From: Lytechinus pictus | Taxonomy: Eukaryota; Echinodermata; Echinoidea; Temnopleuroida; Toxopneustidae | NCBI RefSeq assembly: GCF_037042905.1 | Contig: NC_087252.1 | Span: 20,291,701-20,355,700, forward strand | Length of the DNA stretch: 64,000 bases | Direction of reading: 5' to 3' | In this document: one piece after another, positions 34,477-45,183 of the stretch | How the letters are laid out: each line of letters opens with the position of its first letter | How positions within the stretch are numbered: position 1 is the first letter of the stretch | Program-made: the position numbers and the translations under genes | Notes under the pieces: model-generated | What the model was told of the DNA's origin: nothing | Databases searched by the model: none | Seen by the model: only the letters and a program-made list of their open reading frames with translations

Positions 34477-37400
34477 GTAAATATTCAGAAAATGTTATTG
34501 CCGTATAAAAACGCAGTGCTAACAGCAAGGGATATGTATAGAAAAGCGGCCCTCGTCTACAAAGCCAGCACCCTGCGCGAAAACGAGGGGAAATGCTACT
34601 ATGGTCTTGCCGAGGGCAACGGGATATATATATATTTCGTCATTTCTTTTGACTTCCCTTTGTTGAAATATTAGTTTGGTATAACGTATTTCTCATTCAA
34701 GTGGAAAATTTTAAACTTTATTTTCAGAACAATAGTAGTCGGAGATGATGTAGAAGATGATCAGTGTATTATTAAAATGAAAATCCGTTACAATGATCAA
34801 GTGATATTATTTCTATGGCCATCAATTTACTGTTTTGTAATAAACGGATATGGAAATTGGGGGCCCATCTTTTATAGTACCTTGGGTTGTTCTAGGGAGA
34901 ACCTTTATGGGGCGTGGGGGAGGAGAGGGGGCATACCTAAATAAAACAAAGGTAAGGCATTTTTTTCTGAATATAATACTATAGACACCATGGAGCCCAC
35001 TTTTATGATGCTTTTCTTTGTTCTTCCTTAGTTTCATTGTTTTCCCCCTACACTCTTTGAAAAAAAAATCGGGGGATGTATGGGGCTATCGTTCACACCT
35101 CCTGTTACGCAGACCATACCTGAATGGTTTTTCCAATCTCGTGATCCTAACTTGACCATCTAGATCCCCACTCAGATGCATGATAGGGGTTGGGAATGCA
35201 GCCAGATCAGCCGAAGCCCCGGTTAGGTATGAACCCCATAACATTAAGCCTTGTGCAGCAGACGGATTACTGTTGACATAGCTCTGCAAAAACACACCTG
35301 TCCAAGGATATGACAGAATAGGGCGTAAGATTTAATAATTGTAATAACAGCGATAACGATGATTGTTATTATTATAAAAATAATAACAACAATATTAATA
35401 ATGTTGATGATAATGATAATAATAATAGTAATAAAAATGAAGGTGATAATAATAACAACAATAATGATATTATCAATGATGAAAATAATAATAATAAAAT
35501 AGTAATAAACTAATAATAATAATGCATATCAACGTCATATCGATTCGGGATAGCTCCGTCAGTTCCGATAATAATTATGTCGTATAACTCGAAATAAACA
35601 AAATGGAGCATAAGTCGTGTCAGTCTAAAAACGTGCTTTGAGACAAGTCTTACCTCCAAGGGAATGGCCTGCGAAAAACATCGGTGTGTTAGCCGGCATA
35701 CCAGACCTTACAAGATCGACTATGGAATTGTTTATCTTGAGAGAAATCTGCATAAAATAAACCAGTGATTTTGTGATTAAAAAAGGGTATCGACGCCCCC
35801 AAAACATATTGAATACCACAAAAAAGCGAACCCTTCTTTGAAAATAATGTTTTAAAATATTTTCAAATCGCAGAGCCGATCTGCGCTAACTAGTGCAAAG
35901 TAAATGAATTTAAATGATAATCTCGTGAATGTTGCTGTGAAAACATGATATCACCATATTACAATTATTGATGTTATTTCAATTACTCACACCTAATTTA
36001 TTTGAATATTAAAACCATTTTAATCGAACCACTTCATACGGCTTATATTCAACATTGTGTATTGCAGGTATTTCATTTCCGCGAAACATCGTAATAATAG
36101 GAGCAGAACATAATGAACTGAATGTGGAAAAAGATAAAGCGTAGATCATTATACAAAGAATTCAGGGAATTATGGCAAAGAAGATCGGAATTACATGTAA
36201 TCTAATTTGATGAATGGAATCACAGATTTACCTCAGGAAGGAACGGCCGATTCTCCAAGTAGTCTGTCGTCAGAGCGACCCACAGCCTTAACGGAGACTG
36301 ACGCTGGATCCTCTCCGTAAGAGGAAGGTATGCTTCCCCACGGATCTCTGCTCCTGGAATCACTACCAATGCTGCCTCTACTCCGTGGTCGCGTACGGGT
36401 TCGACGATCACTGTTGATGGGACGTGGACTAGGGACGAGTAAGCCATTGGTTAACGTTTAATTGGAATTTATCTCAGATACAATTTCTAGTAATCATGGT
36501 AATGAAGCCATGGAAATATTGTCCTTGAAAATCTTTATTTATTGCAACAAATACGTGAAAAACAAAGTGACCGGAAACACCATCCCAATTTAATTCCATA
36601 TATTACACGTGTTGCAATTCCATTTGTCGAAAGAACAATTATTTTATTACTATGAATATTTTTAGAGACATATTGAAAGTGTATGCGCATTTTTTCCTGT
36701 TTTTTGTTTGTTTCTCATATGAATGCTACGCAATAATTTTTTTTAGGAAGACAATTGAAATGTTCACAAGTGAAAGCCAGAAAATTATAGCGAGCTTATG
36801 CTGACGTAAGACATTAATGGCAAGCACTATTGTGAATAATGACCCTTAATAAAAAGAATTGCCTTAGGCTAATATTACAACTGATTTTTTTTTTTAATTC
36901 TTGATATTTGCGTTGTTAAGAAAATGCCATACGTGATAGTAAGAACGGAATATTTGGTAATAATAAATCGGATTAAAGGCAAAAACGGCTGGTTTTAGAC
37001 TGGGTGTTTTGTAAAATTGGAGATGTATGTTTACAGTTTATTCAAACTTGCACCATGAATGGTTTGTCATATATTGGATGCCGGGGTCCTTTAAGGGCAA
37101 TAATTTTGTTCAGGACTTTTGTAATGTCAACACATTTCCCAAAATTAATCGTATAAAAAACATGAAAGCTCAATGTGATTCTTTCTAGCCATGAAAAAAA
37201 ATCATTACCAGCCTTCCACCTACCCCGCCCGCCCACCCTCTCTCCCTTTCTCTTGCTGTACCTCTGTCTTATTATTCTTCTTCGTCCCTACCAATCGTGA
37301 GTTTTGCAACTACAGCGGGGAAGGATTTAAGAGCATAGTAAATGTATTGAAAATACTCGTCAAGTGACAAAGAACAGCTAGGACGTCTTTAACGAAAATT

Positions 37401-39598
37401 AAACCAGAACGGCCGTTTTGTCCAAAATTTTAGAGTTGACAAGAAAATGTGAAAAATATTTAATTTTCTGATTCACCTATTTTTGACAAAGACGTCTTGG
37501 TTGTTCTTTGTCATTAAGGGCACTCAACAATATATTTTTTATGTTCTTAAAGGCGTCGACTGTTGTGGAAGAAAAAACTCCATTATCTTTAAAAGATGTT
37601 ACCTGATGTAAAGATATGAATCGCTATACCAACGAGGCCACCAATGACCAAAAAGACGATCGCGACTACGACACAAATTACCGACGGCGGCGTCCCTTGC
37701 GACTTCACAACAGGGATGACAGACTCGCGATGATGTCTAAAGAGACGAAATAGAAAAGACTAAGCATGTTTTTTTTAATAAAGGAGAAGCAATAGTACCC
37801 TTTTAGCCTAATTGTCATGTTTGTAGTGAACGGGATGTCGAGTGAAATATTCGTTTTACTTTTCGTTCTCGAAATGTGGTTGCCTTTGATGCCGTCTAGA
37901 CCCGTTAAGGCCATATTAGTGACTGTAGAGATAAAACGCAATGCGATAAAGACTAACAAGACCAAAGCTAATGCAGAAATACATGTTTTTCGAAGGTCAA
38001 GCCATAATTACTCGGCATACTTGCAACTAAAGAAAACAGGATATTGAGAAATATATTTTTTTCTTGCCCACGTTGATCACCATGATCAATATTAAGGACC
38101 GCGGTGTTTTACACGTTAACTTTAAAATGTTTTTTTTATATGCAGTTGTTTTACAGAAATAACTACTACCAGATCCCCTTTGACTTGATACTGCAGTACC
38201 TTCGAGTTCTTACTATCATTATAAACCGGGGACTCAGGGAGTTTATTTAGCTGATCGGGTACATAAGGTTTGATGCTCCCAACATGTTGGGATGATATCA
38301 GTGGTCAAGCAAATGTGTTGCTGCCGGGTCATATCCTGTACGGAAAGCCCAGAGGACCCCATTTTTGTCGACCATCTTGGATTTTTCATGAAAATCAATT
38401 ATTTTCATATCTTTGGACAAACAATGGAAAATATTAAATAAATACGCATTTCACAATGATTTAGATAGAAGAAATCGATTGCAATCGTTTTCTGGACAGT
38501 CCGGTTAAAATAATGTTTTTTGAAAAATATAATAATTTATGCCAAAATGTCCATGTTTTTAGGCAAAAAATTGCATGTGCATTAATATCTTTCTGTTTTG
38601 TCATTGATATATACAACTAATGCAAAATATAAGCATTCAACAGGAAAGAGGATATTTTTCCATTTTGCCACATTGAGGGCTCCAAAAGGCAGGATATTTT
38701 AATAGTCAAGCTTCGGATAAGGGTTGGGTACCTTCGACAGGCTCTTGCGGGATTATGTTTTAAGGTGCCCGAATGTAATTGCGACATGCAGAACAATGCC
38801 TCTAACTTTTCCAAGAGGTTTCATTAACATAAAAGTTGCTTTGATGTGTAAAAAAAATCGCCTTTTGCTCTCCTACCCATATATGTAATATACACCAACA
38901 AAGGCAAGACCGATTGAGTCCATACCTTTTAAAAAGACATGCCAGCGAGCACATAGAAGTCGGTATCACTAGTGTGACGGAGTGACGGAGGTTGCTTTTT
39001 AGGGTGTCATTTAATCTCAATATCGGGGAATACATTTGGAGGTATTTTCCCTATATCTAAGCAAGTTAAGACATTTATACTGTCATGAAGCATATAAATG
39101 TTCTTGTTAATATATCCTCTTTCCTGTTGAATGCAGATATTTTGCATTAGTAGTATTATATTGAATTATACAGAAAGATAACAATGCACATGCAATTTTT
39201 TGCCTAAAAACATGGAAATTTTGGCATAAATTCTTATATTTTTCAAAAAACATTATTTTAACCGGACTGTCCAGAAAACGATTGCAATCGATTTCTTCTA
39301 TCTAAATCACTGTAAAATACGTATTTATTTAAAAAAAATCATTGTTTTTGTGCAAAAATATGAATTTAATTGATTTTCATGAAAAATCCAAGAAGGCCGA
39401 CAAAAATGAGGTCCTCTGGGCTTTCCATACAGGATATGACCCGGCAGCAGCACACTTGCTTGACCACTGATCTCATGCCAACATGTTGGGAGCATCAAAC
39501 CTTATGTACCCGATCAGCTGAATAAACTCCCTGAGCCCCCGGTCTATTACCTCGGTGGAAGAACTTAAACAAACATGTACAACATACCTGTCTGCCAT
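31257..39598 (-). CDS. Alpha/beta-hydrolase, predicted type II membrane protein, eight exons
   Basis: Exons on the minus strand: 39598-39588 (ATG), 37736-37603, 36428-36232, 35747-35654, 35297-35120, 33999-33825, 32463-32299, 31595-31257 (stop). All introns are GT-AG, phases agree, and the 1293 coding bases give 430 residues without a stop. A short basic N-terminus precedes one transmembrane segment (about 23-46, exon 2). The hydrolase core has the nucleophile elbow GHSLGG (Ser143, split by an intron), SGDLDG (Asp192 as likely acid) and GVNHFQF (His231). N-x-S/T sites after the membrane segment (NNS near 120; NLT, NST and NIT in exon 8) fit a luminal or extracellular catalytic part. The last 200 or so residues are not a familiar domain. 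Substrate unknown; relatives include lipases, esterases and dienelactone hydrolases. Introns carry SINEs, microsatellites and a foldback element. The model is by eye; the 11-base first coding exon is the least certain. Confidence 0.85.
31742..31845 (-). mobile_element. tRNA-derived SINE in intron 7
   Basis: The minus strand reads GTCGTGGCTGAGTGGTCTAA (A-box type) and CCGGGTTCCATCCCCGG (B box with T stem), resembling a class II tRNA (Leu/Ser). It lies in the same orientation as the hydrolase gene. The 3' body is not clearly bounded. Confidence 0.6.
32690..32764 (-). mobile_element. tRNA-derived SINE fragment in intron 6
   Basis: The minus strand reads GTGTAGTGGTTCTGGCTCCC then GGGCAATGGGTTCAAATC, the A and B box layout of a tRNA-derived SINE. 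It directly abuts the G/C-rich element at 32765. Confidence 0.55.
32765..32913. mobile_element. hAT-like MITE, 149 bp
   Basis: Ends CAGGAGCCGCGGAA and, inverted, CAGGGGCCGTAGAACGG. An internal G-run near the left is matched by a C-run near the right. CAGGGGC-type termini resemble hAT MITEs such as the one at 43637. I could not read a convincing 8-bp duplication. Confidence 0.5.
33090..33700. repeat. Degenerate intronic repeat, AAGATGGCGTCCAAAATGG type
   Basis: Cores CAAGATGGCGTCCAAAATGG near 33202, CAAGATGGCGTCTAAAATGC near 33376 and a weaker CAAAAAACGGGGTCTAAAATG near 33549 are spaced about 175 bp. They recall the GGCCGCCAT units of the foldback element at 7-11979 but are not close copies. 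Confidence 0.55.
34421..34475. repeat. (TA)n microsatellite
   Basis: About 27 uninterrupted AT dinucleotides in intron 5 of the hydrolase gene. Length is likely to be variable and hard to assemble. Confidence 0.95.
35338..35525. repeat. AAT/ATG-rich simple repeat
   Basis: Irregular AATAAT, GATAAT and AACAAT triplets within intron 4 of the hydrolase gene, with no coding or structural signal. Confidence 0.8.
38225..39543. mobile_element. 1.3 kb foldback element with about 430-bp arms, in intron 1
   Basis: The left arm (38225 to about 38656) and right arm (about 39112 to 39543) are inverted copies. Shared blocks are ACCGGGGNCTCAGGGAG, TGATCGGGTACATAAGG, CATCAAACCTTATG, GACCCGGCAGCA, GAAAGCCCAGAGGAC, GATTGCAATCGTTTTCTGG and AACAGGAAAGAGGATAT. 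The 455-bp centre is unique and has short minus-strand frames (38617-38814, 38802-39035) without recognisable domains. It ends only about 45 bp from the first coding exon of the hydrolase gene. Target duplication is not clear. Confidence 0.85.
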
Positions 39599-39881
39599 TG
39601 CTCAGCTTTATCCACAGCCCAAAAAAAAAGAAATAATAAGCTGTACTATGAATAAGGTAGGGTATATTGAACATAGGAGGCCCGTTTGTTGTACATCCAT
39701 GGCTTGATACAAAGCATGAGAGCAGAACGGCTATGTAAAGAAGATTCTATTATTACAATACAGTTTCATTGTCTGCATGTTTGGGTGAACATCAATATCA
39801 TGCCCACTGTCATGTTTATAGAATGGCCAAACTCGAGAGCGAGTGAGTGTGCATATGGTGAGTGTGTGTGAAAGAGGGAAA

Positions 39882-39910
39882 GAGAGAGAGAGAGAGAGAG
39901 GGTGTGTGTT
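39882..39910. repeat. (GA)n then GT-rich microsatellite
   Basis: A GAGAGA run followed by GGTGTGTGTT, upstream of the hydrolase gene's first coding exon. Any promoter for that gene would lie in 39600-40200, but no core element could be recognised. Confidence 0.8.
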
Positions 39911-40229
39911 CAATGTCACCATCCATCCAAATCGTCAAGAAATTAAACTAAATGACTTTATGTTGTTACAATGTGAGACAAATATCCAACAAATAACTAG
40001 TTAGATCAATTCTAAATTTGATTATTTTATTTATTACAGGTATAAAACAAAGGTAAAGAAAATAACAAATCTTAAATATCTTGTAGATTCAGTTTTAGCT
40101 TTCATGATCCTGTGTTAATTCCAAATAATATAAAAATTAGCTGGCAAAGATTCCCTGGATTAAAGTCCAGAAAAAGGAGACAAGTTTTGACATTCTGTCC
40201 TAAAATAGGACATTCTAAGCACTTATTGC

Positions 40230-40790
40230 AATAATGAACAGGATAGGTATATAACTAAATAATGCGAGCGCGAAGCACGAGCGGAAAAAGAATGAGCTAG
40301 ACCTACAAGCGGGACAGTCTATTCATGTTTTTTAAATCATGAAAAAGAAGGTTAAATGGGTATATTCCTACATTAATAATGTGAGTGCAAAGCGCGAGCA
40401 GAAAAAATGACATTCAGACCTAAAAAATTGACATTCAAAGCACTTTTTGCAATCATGAACAGGATAGGTATATAACTAAATAATGCGAGCGCGAAGCACG
40501 GGCGGAAAAAATGAGTTAGACCTACAAGCGGGGCAGTCTATTCATGTTTTGTAAATCATGAAAAAGAAGGGTAAATGGGTATATTCCTACATTAATAATG
40601 TGAGTGCAAAGCGCGAGCAGAAAAAATGACATTCAGACCTAAAAAAACATGACATTTAAAGCACTTTTTGCAATCATGAACAGGACAGGTATATAACTAA
40701 ACAATGCGAGCGGGAAGCGCGAGCAGAAAAAGAATAGAGTTAGAACTAATAACTGGACACTCTATTCGTGTTTTGTAAGCCATGTAAAGG
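40230..40790. repeat. 221-bp tandem repeat, about 2.5 copies
   Basis: GAACAGGAYAGGTATATAAC begins at 40236, 40457 and 40678, an exact 221-bp period twice. Each unit has two related halves of about 110 bp, one starting AATGCGAGCGCGAAGCACGA and the other AATGTGAGTGCAAAGCGCGA. Related single motifs occur downstream to about 42760, and in the opposite sense near 50390-50450 and 51440-51560. Confidence 0.9.
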
Positions 40791-41072
40791 ATGGGTAATT
40801 GCGTATGTTCCTATATCAATCCCCACTTTTCGCCTGTGCAACGCAGACGGACTTTACGACGGTATATTGGTTTTGGAGTAGACTTTTGGGCCCGTCGTCA
40901 TGGTCCTAAAACTCTATCCTGCAATGCAAATTGTGTGACATGTTGCAACGGAAACATTCAATCTGCGTTTCGTGTGCAACATTCTGGTTGCTTCTATGGT
41001 AACAGCGATATATCCGATTTAGGACGACTTTCCAGAGCCACGTTTGGTTCCTCCTAGAGCTCGAGAGGCCGC

Positions 41073-41382
41073 TCGGGGGGGGGGGGGCACTTCCATTGAC
41101 GAGTGGATACCAGGCGCGACCACGCGTAAAAAAGGGAAAGAGTGGGCAAGTACGTAATATAGGCCTATGTAACGTTATAAGGGTGTCAAAAGCGATGTTA
41201 AAAATACTGAAAAAAGGGATACATTTCCAATATGTTTAGGGTTTCACAAGCCAAATACTTGTTAAGGGATGCATTTTCATAATCTGGAAAAGACTTGCTT
41301 CGCTTGTTTAGGGTGCTTTTCGAAACCCTATGGTCGCGCCTGGTATCCTCTCGTCAATGGAAGTGCGCCCCCCCCCCCCGGG
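41073..41382. mobile_element. 310-bp MITE with G-run and GCACTTCCATTGACGAG ends
   Basis: Left end G13 at 41075-41087 then CACTTCCATTGACGAGTGGA and CCAGGCGCGACCACG. The right end is the inverse (GGTCGCGCCTGGTATCC, then CGTCAATGGAAGTGCGCCCCC). There is no coding sequence. Confidence 0.8.
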
Positions 41383-41999
41383 AATTTGAATCTTATCCCC
41401 AATTTCTTGGGAAAGTAAAACATAATGCCCATTACATTGTGTGCTAGAGGCATATCGTTTTCGTAGGAGCAAGCAAAAGAAAAAACCCCGCAAATTCGGA
41501 TGGTGTTCAGACGGTTAGGCTTATTGCATATGCCGTGCATATACCATGTACATATCAACGCATGCGAAATGGTTTCGGCTGAAGAGGTGATCTGACCCAT
41601 GGAATCAATTGCCAGTGATCCACCAATAATCCACATTAGATGCAATATCGATTCGATGGACAGTAATGATCTATATCTAAGTCTGAATTCAGTAAGTTTT
41701 TCCTCACTCAATATGCACTCGATTTGTTTGAAAAACCACTTTCTTATCCATGTCATGATCTATTGTAGGCCCAGCATTTCGAATATCTCCAGCCAGTTGT
41801 CATAGTAGATGCTCGCAGCCGGCTCAGGGGGCATCTATAGGGCCTGTAACACAAAGCTTAGCAATGATTGTAGAGCAGTATTCTACCTTTGATTCTATTG
41901 ACTATAATGTACAATCAATCTTGAAAATCGAGTGTATGATTAATCGTTAACTTTTGTGTTACCGGACCGAATGATGCGTCCCCGAGGTTTGCAAAAACT

Positions 42000-42770
42000 C
42001 CGTATCAATGCGAGCACGAAGCGCGAGCAGAAAATGTTTGATATTGTGATCTGAAAATTGGTAATTTATGCACTGAGTTAAGCACTGTGTAGGACAATTT
42101 TGAAGTGGATATTGATCGCACCTAATAATTTGTGCGAACGCAAAGCGCGAGCTGATATTTTTATTAGACCTCTTATTATTTTGACATATGTCCGGGACAT
42201 TCTAAGGACATTTTGTCATCTTATGAAAAATGATAACTGTCTTTTTATTCCTCTTCCTTAGCGCGGGATGCTTGTCGATATTACCTTGTGAAAAAGGGAC
42301 ATTTTTATGAATTCATGAAAATGTTATCTTATTCATTGATGTAATAAACCAATAAACCTAATGAGAGCGCGAAACTTGTTAATATTAAGTCCTGAAAAGA
42401 GAGTTTTAAAGATACTAAGAAGGTAGACATTCACCAATCAAAATGTGAGTGCGCTGCGCTGGCTGATAGGTTTTGACAATCAACCCTGAAAGGGATATTT
42501 TGATAACCTTATAGGTACTTGACAAATCAAATTCTGCGAGCGCGCAGTGCGGGCTGTAAATGTTGATACTTAGACAATAAAACGGACATACCGAACACTT
42601 TGTGAAAATCAATTTGTAAATCAAACAAAATAAGGAATGCTTGATGTCCGTGCTGAAATAGGTTTTGAATTTACTTCAAAACTTGATATTTTAAGCTCCA
42701 TATCAGCCTATTTATTGAGCAAGATATGTATCTCATTGAATATACAACGCCATGGCGAAGCGCGAGCGAA
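42000..42770. repeat. Dispersed GCGAGCGCGAAGCGCGAGC-type motifs
   Basis: Motifs such as AATGCGAGCACGAAGCGCGA (42006), GTGCGAACGCAAAGCGCGAG (42132), TGAGTGCGCTGCGCTGGCTG (42446), CTGCGAGCGCGCAGTGCGGG (42534) and CATGGCGAAGCGCGAGCG (42750) recur about every 85-310 bp. They are joined by sequence resembling the 221-bp array (GGACAT..., TTTGACAT...). This is a decayed extension of that array. Confidence 0.65.
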
Positions 42771-43148
42771 AAATTTATACAGTTGCATGAATTTGTTTTT
42801 ACCAAGTCTTCTCCTTATCTTATTTCATTCACTCGTCTTCTTACTCTTTTTTTTCCTTCTTTCTTCCCCTTTTTTTTTTCTTTCCGCCCTTTATTTTTCT
42901 CCTCCAATGGGGGGGGGGGGGAGGCAGTTATTATTCAAGTGGGTCTATTTTGTAGACTACACTAGCATTATGGGTCAGGAAACTGGCCATGTATGTGTAG
43001 TTGAGGACTGTATATTATGCATTGATATACAGATTTTGTTTATCTGTTTCTATACGTATATTGATTTTGTTTTCTTTCTACAACTTCATGTATTCGACCT
43101 TTGGCTGCGAATTGAATTTTATTATGATAAATACATTTATCTCAGTGT

Positions 43149-43217
43149 ACACACACACACGCGCGCGCGCAAGCGCACACACACACACACCCTCACACAC
43201 ACACACACACACACACA
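43149..43217. repeat. (AC)n with GCGC core microsatellite
   Basis: ACACAC runs interrupted by CGCGCGCGCAAGCG near 43160. The plus-strand frame running through it is an artefact of the repeat. Confidence 0.9.
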
Positions 43218-43636
43218 TAATCCAGTCAAACGGTCGTCCTTAACTTACGAAAATCTCTTTACTAAAAGACACTTTTAATAAATTCTATTCATATTTTTTA
43301 TTGCATTACTGATAAATATATCATGTGTTGGTTTATAAAATAGAAGTACCAATTAGATTTATCAATTAACATAGGACAAAGTATGCATTACAAAAAAAAA
43401 AAAAACGCTACATAACAAACTAATAAGACATTGTAAAAGCCAAGATATTAAGTCAAAAGAAAATAGAGTTTAAATCAGTGATGTAAAAGGTGCTTCTAAA
43501 GCCAATGAGGCTTAATAAATTTGATGCCCCCGTAAAAAAAATGGTACATATAGTCAACGAAAAATACTCCCCACCAAAATAAAATCGATTTCTTGTTGAG
43601 TGAAATTCTATCTTCTTAATAAGTTATTTTTCAAGG

Positions 43637-43941
43637 CAGTGGCGTACCCAGGATTTTCCACAGGAGAAGGGAGGCAAAACCGCCCGCCCAAAAATTTGAC
43701 AAGCAAAACAAAAAAAGGTCTTCAATCACAAATAACGGATTTCGTACCAGAAAAAAAATTGACAAGCAAAAAAAAAAGGTCTTCAAGCTAGTCAGGGGGG
43801 CAATAAAGGTCTTCAAGCTCGTCAGGGGGGGGGGGGGGGAAAGGTCTTTCAAGCTCGTCATGGGGGCAGGGATACGTCCTTTGCATGGGTTGTGGCTCAT
43901 CAGGGGGCACACTGCCCCCCCCCCCCGTAGGTACGCTAGTG
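43637..43941. mobile_element. hAT-type MITE with perfect 8-bp target duplication
   Basis: Termini CAGTGGCGTACC and, inverted, CACTAGCGTACC. TTTCAAGG lies immediately outside both ends (43629-43636 and 43942-43949). An 8-bp duplication and CASTRGCG ends are the hallmark of the hAT superfamily. The 305-bp interior has direct repeats of AAAGGTCTTCAAGCTCGTCA and G/C runs but no gene. Confidence 0.9.
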
Positions 43942-44020
43942 TTTCAAGGGAAGCATTCGTTCTTGAAATGAAGTTCGCTCTAAATGAATTTCAAAATGAG
44001 GGTTCCTTAATATAGCCTAC

Positions 44021-45018
44021 CTGAGAATGTTCCTGCCATCGTTGCCCCCAATCCATAACAGAAACTAGAAAGAGCGAGGGCCATGTCACAATTACTATCG
44101 TCAAAGACAGCATCCTCGATTATGCTGCTGCAAAAGGCATCCACGATGAAGAAGCAGAACCCTCAAATAAATGCTAAATCAGCACGTGACTGGTAATCAG
44201 AACTGGTGACGTCCAGCAGAAATGATACGACGCAGATACAAGATACCGGGATGTACACAGCACAAGCATTGACTCTTTTATAGAGGAGGAGGATGGAGAC
44301 GGTTCTCCCAATAATGCCGCCGACACCACCGATTGTTGAGAGGTAGACAGCATTAGAAGATTGGATACCAAGTTGTTCAGTATGGGGAACCAAAAAAAAA
44401 ATCCAATAATAAACAGTGTGAGATTCTATGACAAGGATCGGGGTGGAGAAAGGGTAGAGCGGCTCGTTTAACAATCCGCAAGATCGTTTGCAGGATTGAA
44501 TGAATGACCCTTTCAGGGTGGATTGTGGGTCCGATGACATCTCCTGCTTATCAATCCTAAACCTATCCAACTGAATCAAACGCCTTCGCTCTGTCACTCC
44601 TTCAGTTCCTTGTCCATCATCCGCTTTACCACACAACATTGTCTTACTTTGGGAGGATTCTGTTCCTGAGTAACACTTCCGGTCATCATTCTGTTCCTGT
44701 ACTTCTTCTAACATGGTAGATCTTTGCTCCATTGCGTTCATAGTAACGCCTCCAAGAATCCGTAAGCTTGAAGTGATTTTCCAATATTTGTTTGCTCTTT
44801 CAAGTCTAACAACACTGTCGGTTCTTAAAAATGGTGTGAAAGATAACAAAACCCATCTTACACAGTAGATGAGTAATCGCTGATGGCATACTGCATATCA
44901 ACCGAACAGTACCGTAACAAGAGTCGAGACGTTCGGCCATGGTCGGAATAAGAACCCCGAATGATTTTGCCATCCCGGTATCCATAAAGAGCAACACAAA
45001 TTTGCTTAGAACGATCAC
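44021..45018 (-). pseudogene. Monocarboxylate-transporter-like (SLC16/MFS) gene remnant
   Basis: The first frame (45018-44806) gives a transmembrane start with SKFVLLFMDTGMAKSFGVLI and CSMPSAITHLL, matching the first two membrane segments of monocarboxylate transporters. The next frame (44849-44164) starts near the end of helix 6 (LRILGGVTMNAMEQRS), passes through a long hydrophilic loop (about 44745-44480) and continues into helices 7-9 (PLYPFSTPILVIE, STIGGVGGIIGR). A TGA near 44163 is followed in the same frame by FCFFIVDAFCSSIIEDAVFD and ends at a good splice donor (CTCAG then GTAGG at 44021). Helices 3-5 are missing, with a frameshift at that point. Such transporters import lactate, pyruvate and similar acids; this copy should not work. 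An assembly collapse is the alternative. Confidence 0.6.
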
Positions 45019-45183
45019 ATAACCCCATTAGAACATTCAGGTTGCCACAGCCATTTTATTAGTTCCACATATATATTTACTGGAATTTAGTCCAAGGTAA
45101 TATATATGCCTATGACGAAATAAGGAACCAAAACTGCCACTTCGCAATGTTCGCATTATAATGTACAGCAATATCAAGAAATA

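Noticed and set aside
35086-35295. Acceptor at the GCAG next to AGCTATG (about 35284) for exon 5
   Set aside because: It puts the exon out of phase with GHSLG; using the upstream ACAG at 35298-35301 restores GHSLGG-VFLQSYV.
36220-36447. ATG at 36447 as the start of the hydrolase
   Set aside because: The reading ATGGCTTACTCGTCCCTAG ends in a good acceptor, and exons at 37603-37736 and 39588-39598 join in phase with a membrane anchor and a start codon upstream.
39731-39922. Regulatory meaning of the GA/GT tract upstream of the hydrolase gene
   Set aside because: It is a simple microsatellite; nothing beyond position suggests promoter function.
42637-43278. 213-codon plus-strand frame
   Set aside because: It crosses poly-G, T-rich tracts and an (AC)n microsatellite, and has no start context or domain.
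43631-43912. 93-codon Pro/Leu-rich minus-strand frame
   Set aside because: It lies wholly inside the hAT MITE and is made of its internal repeats.
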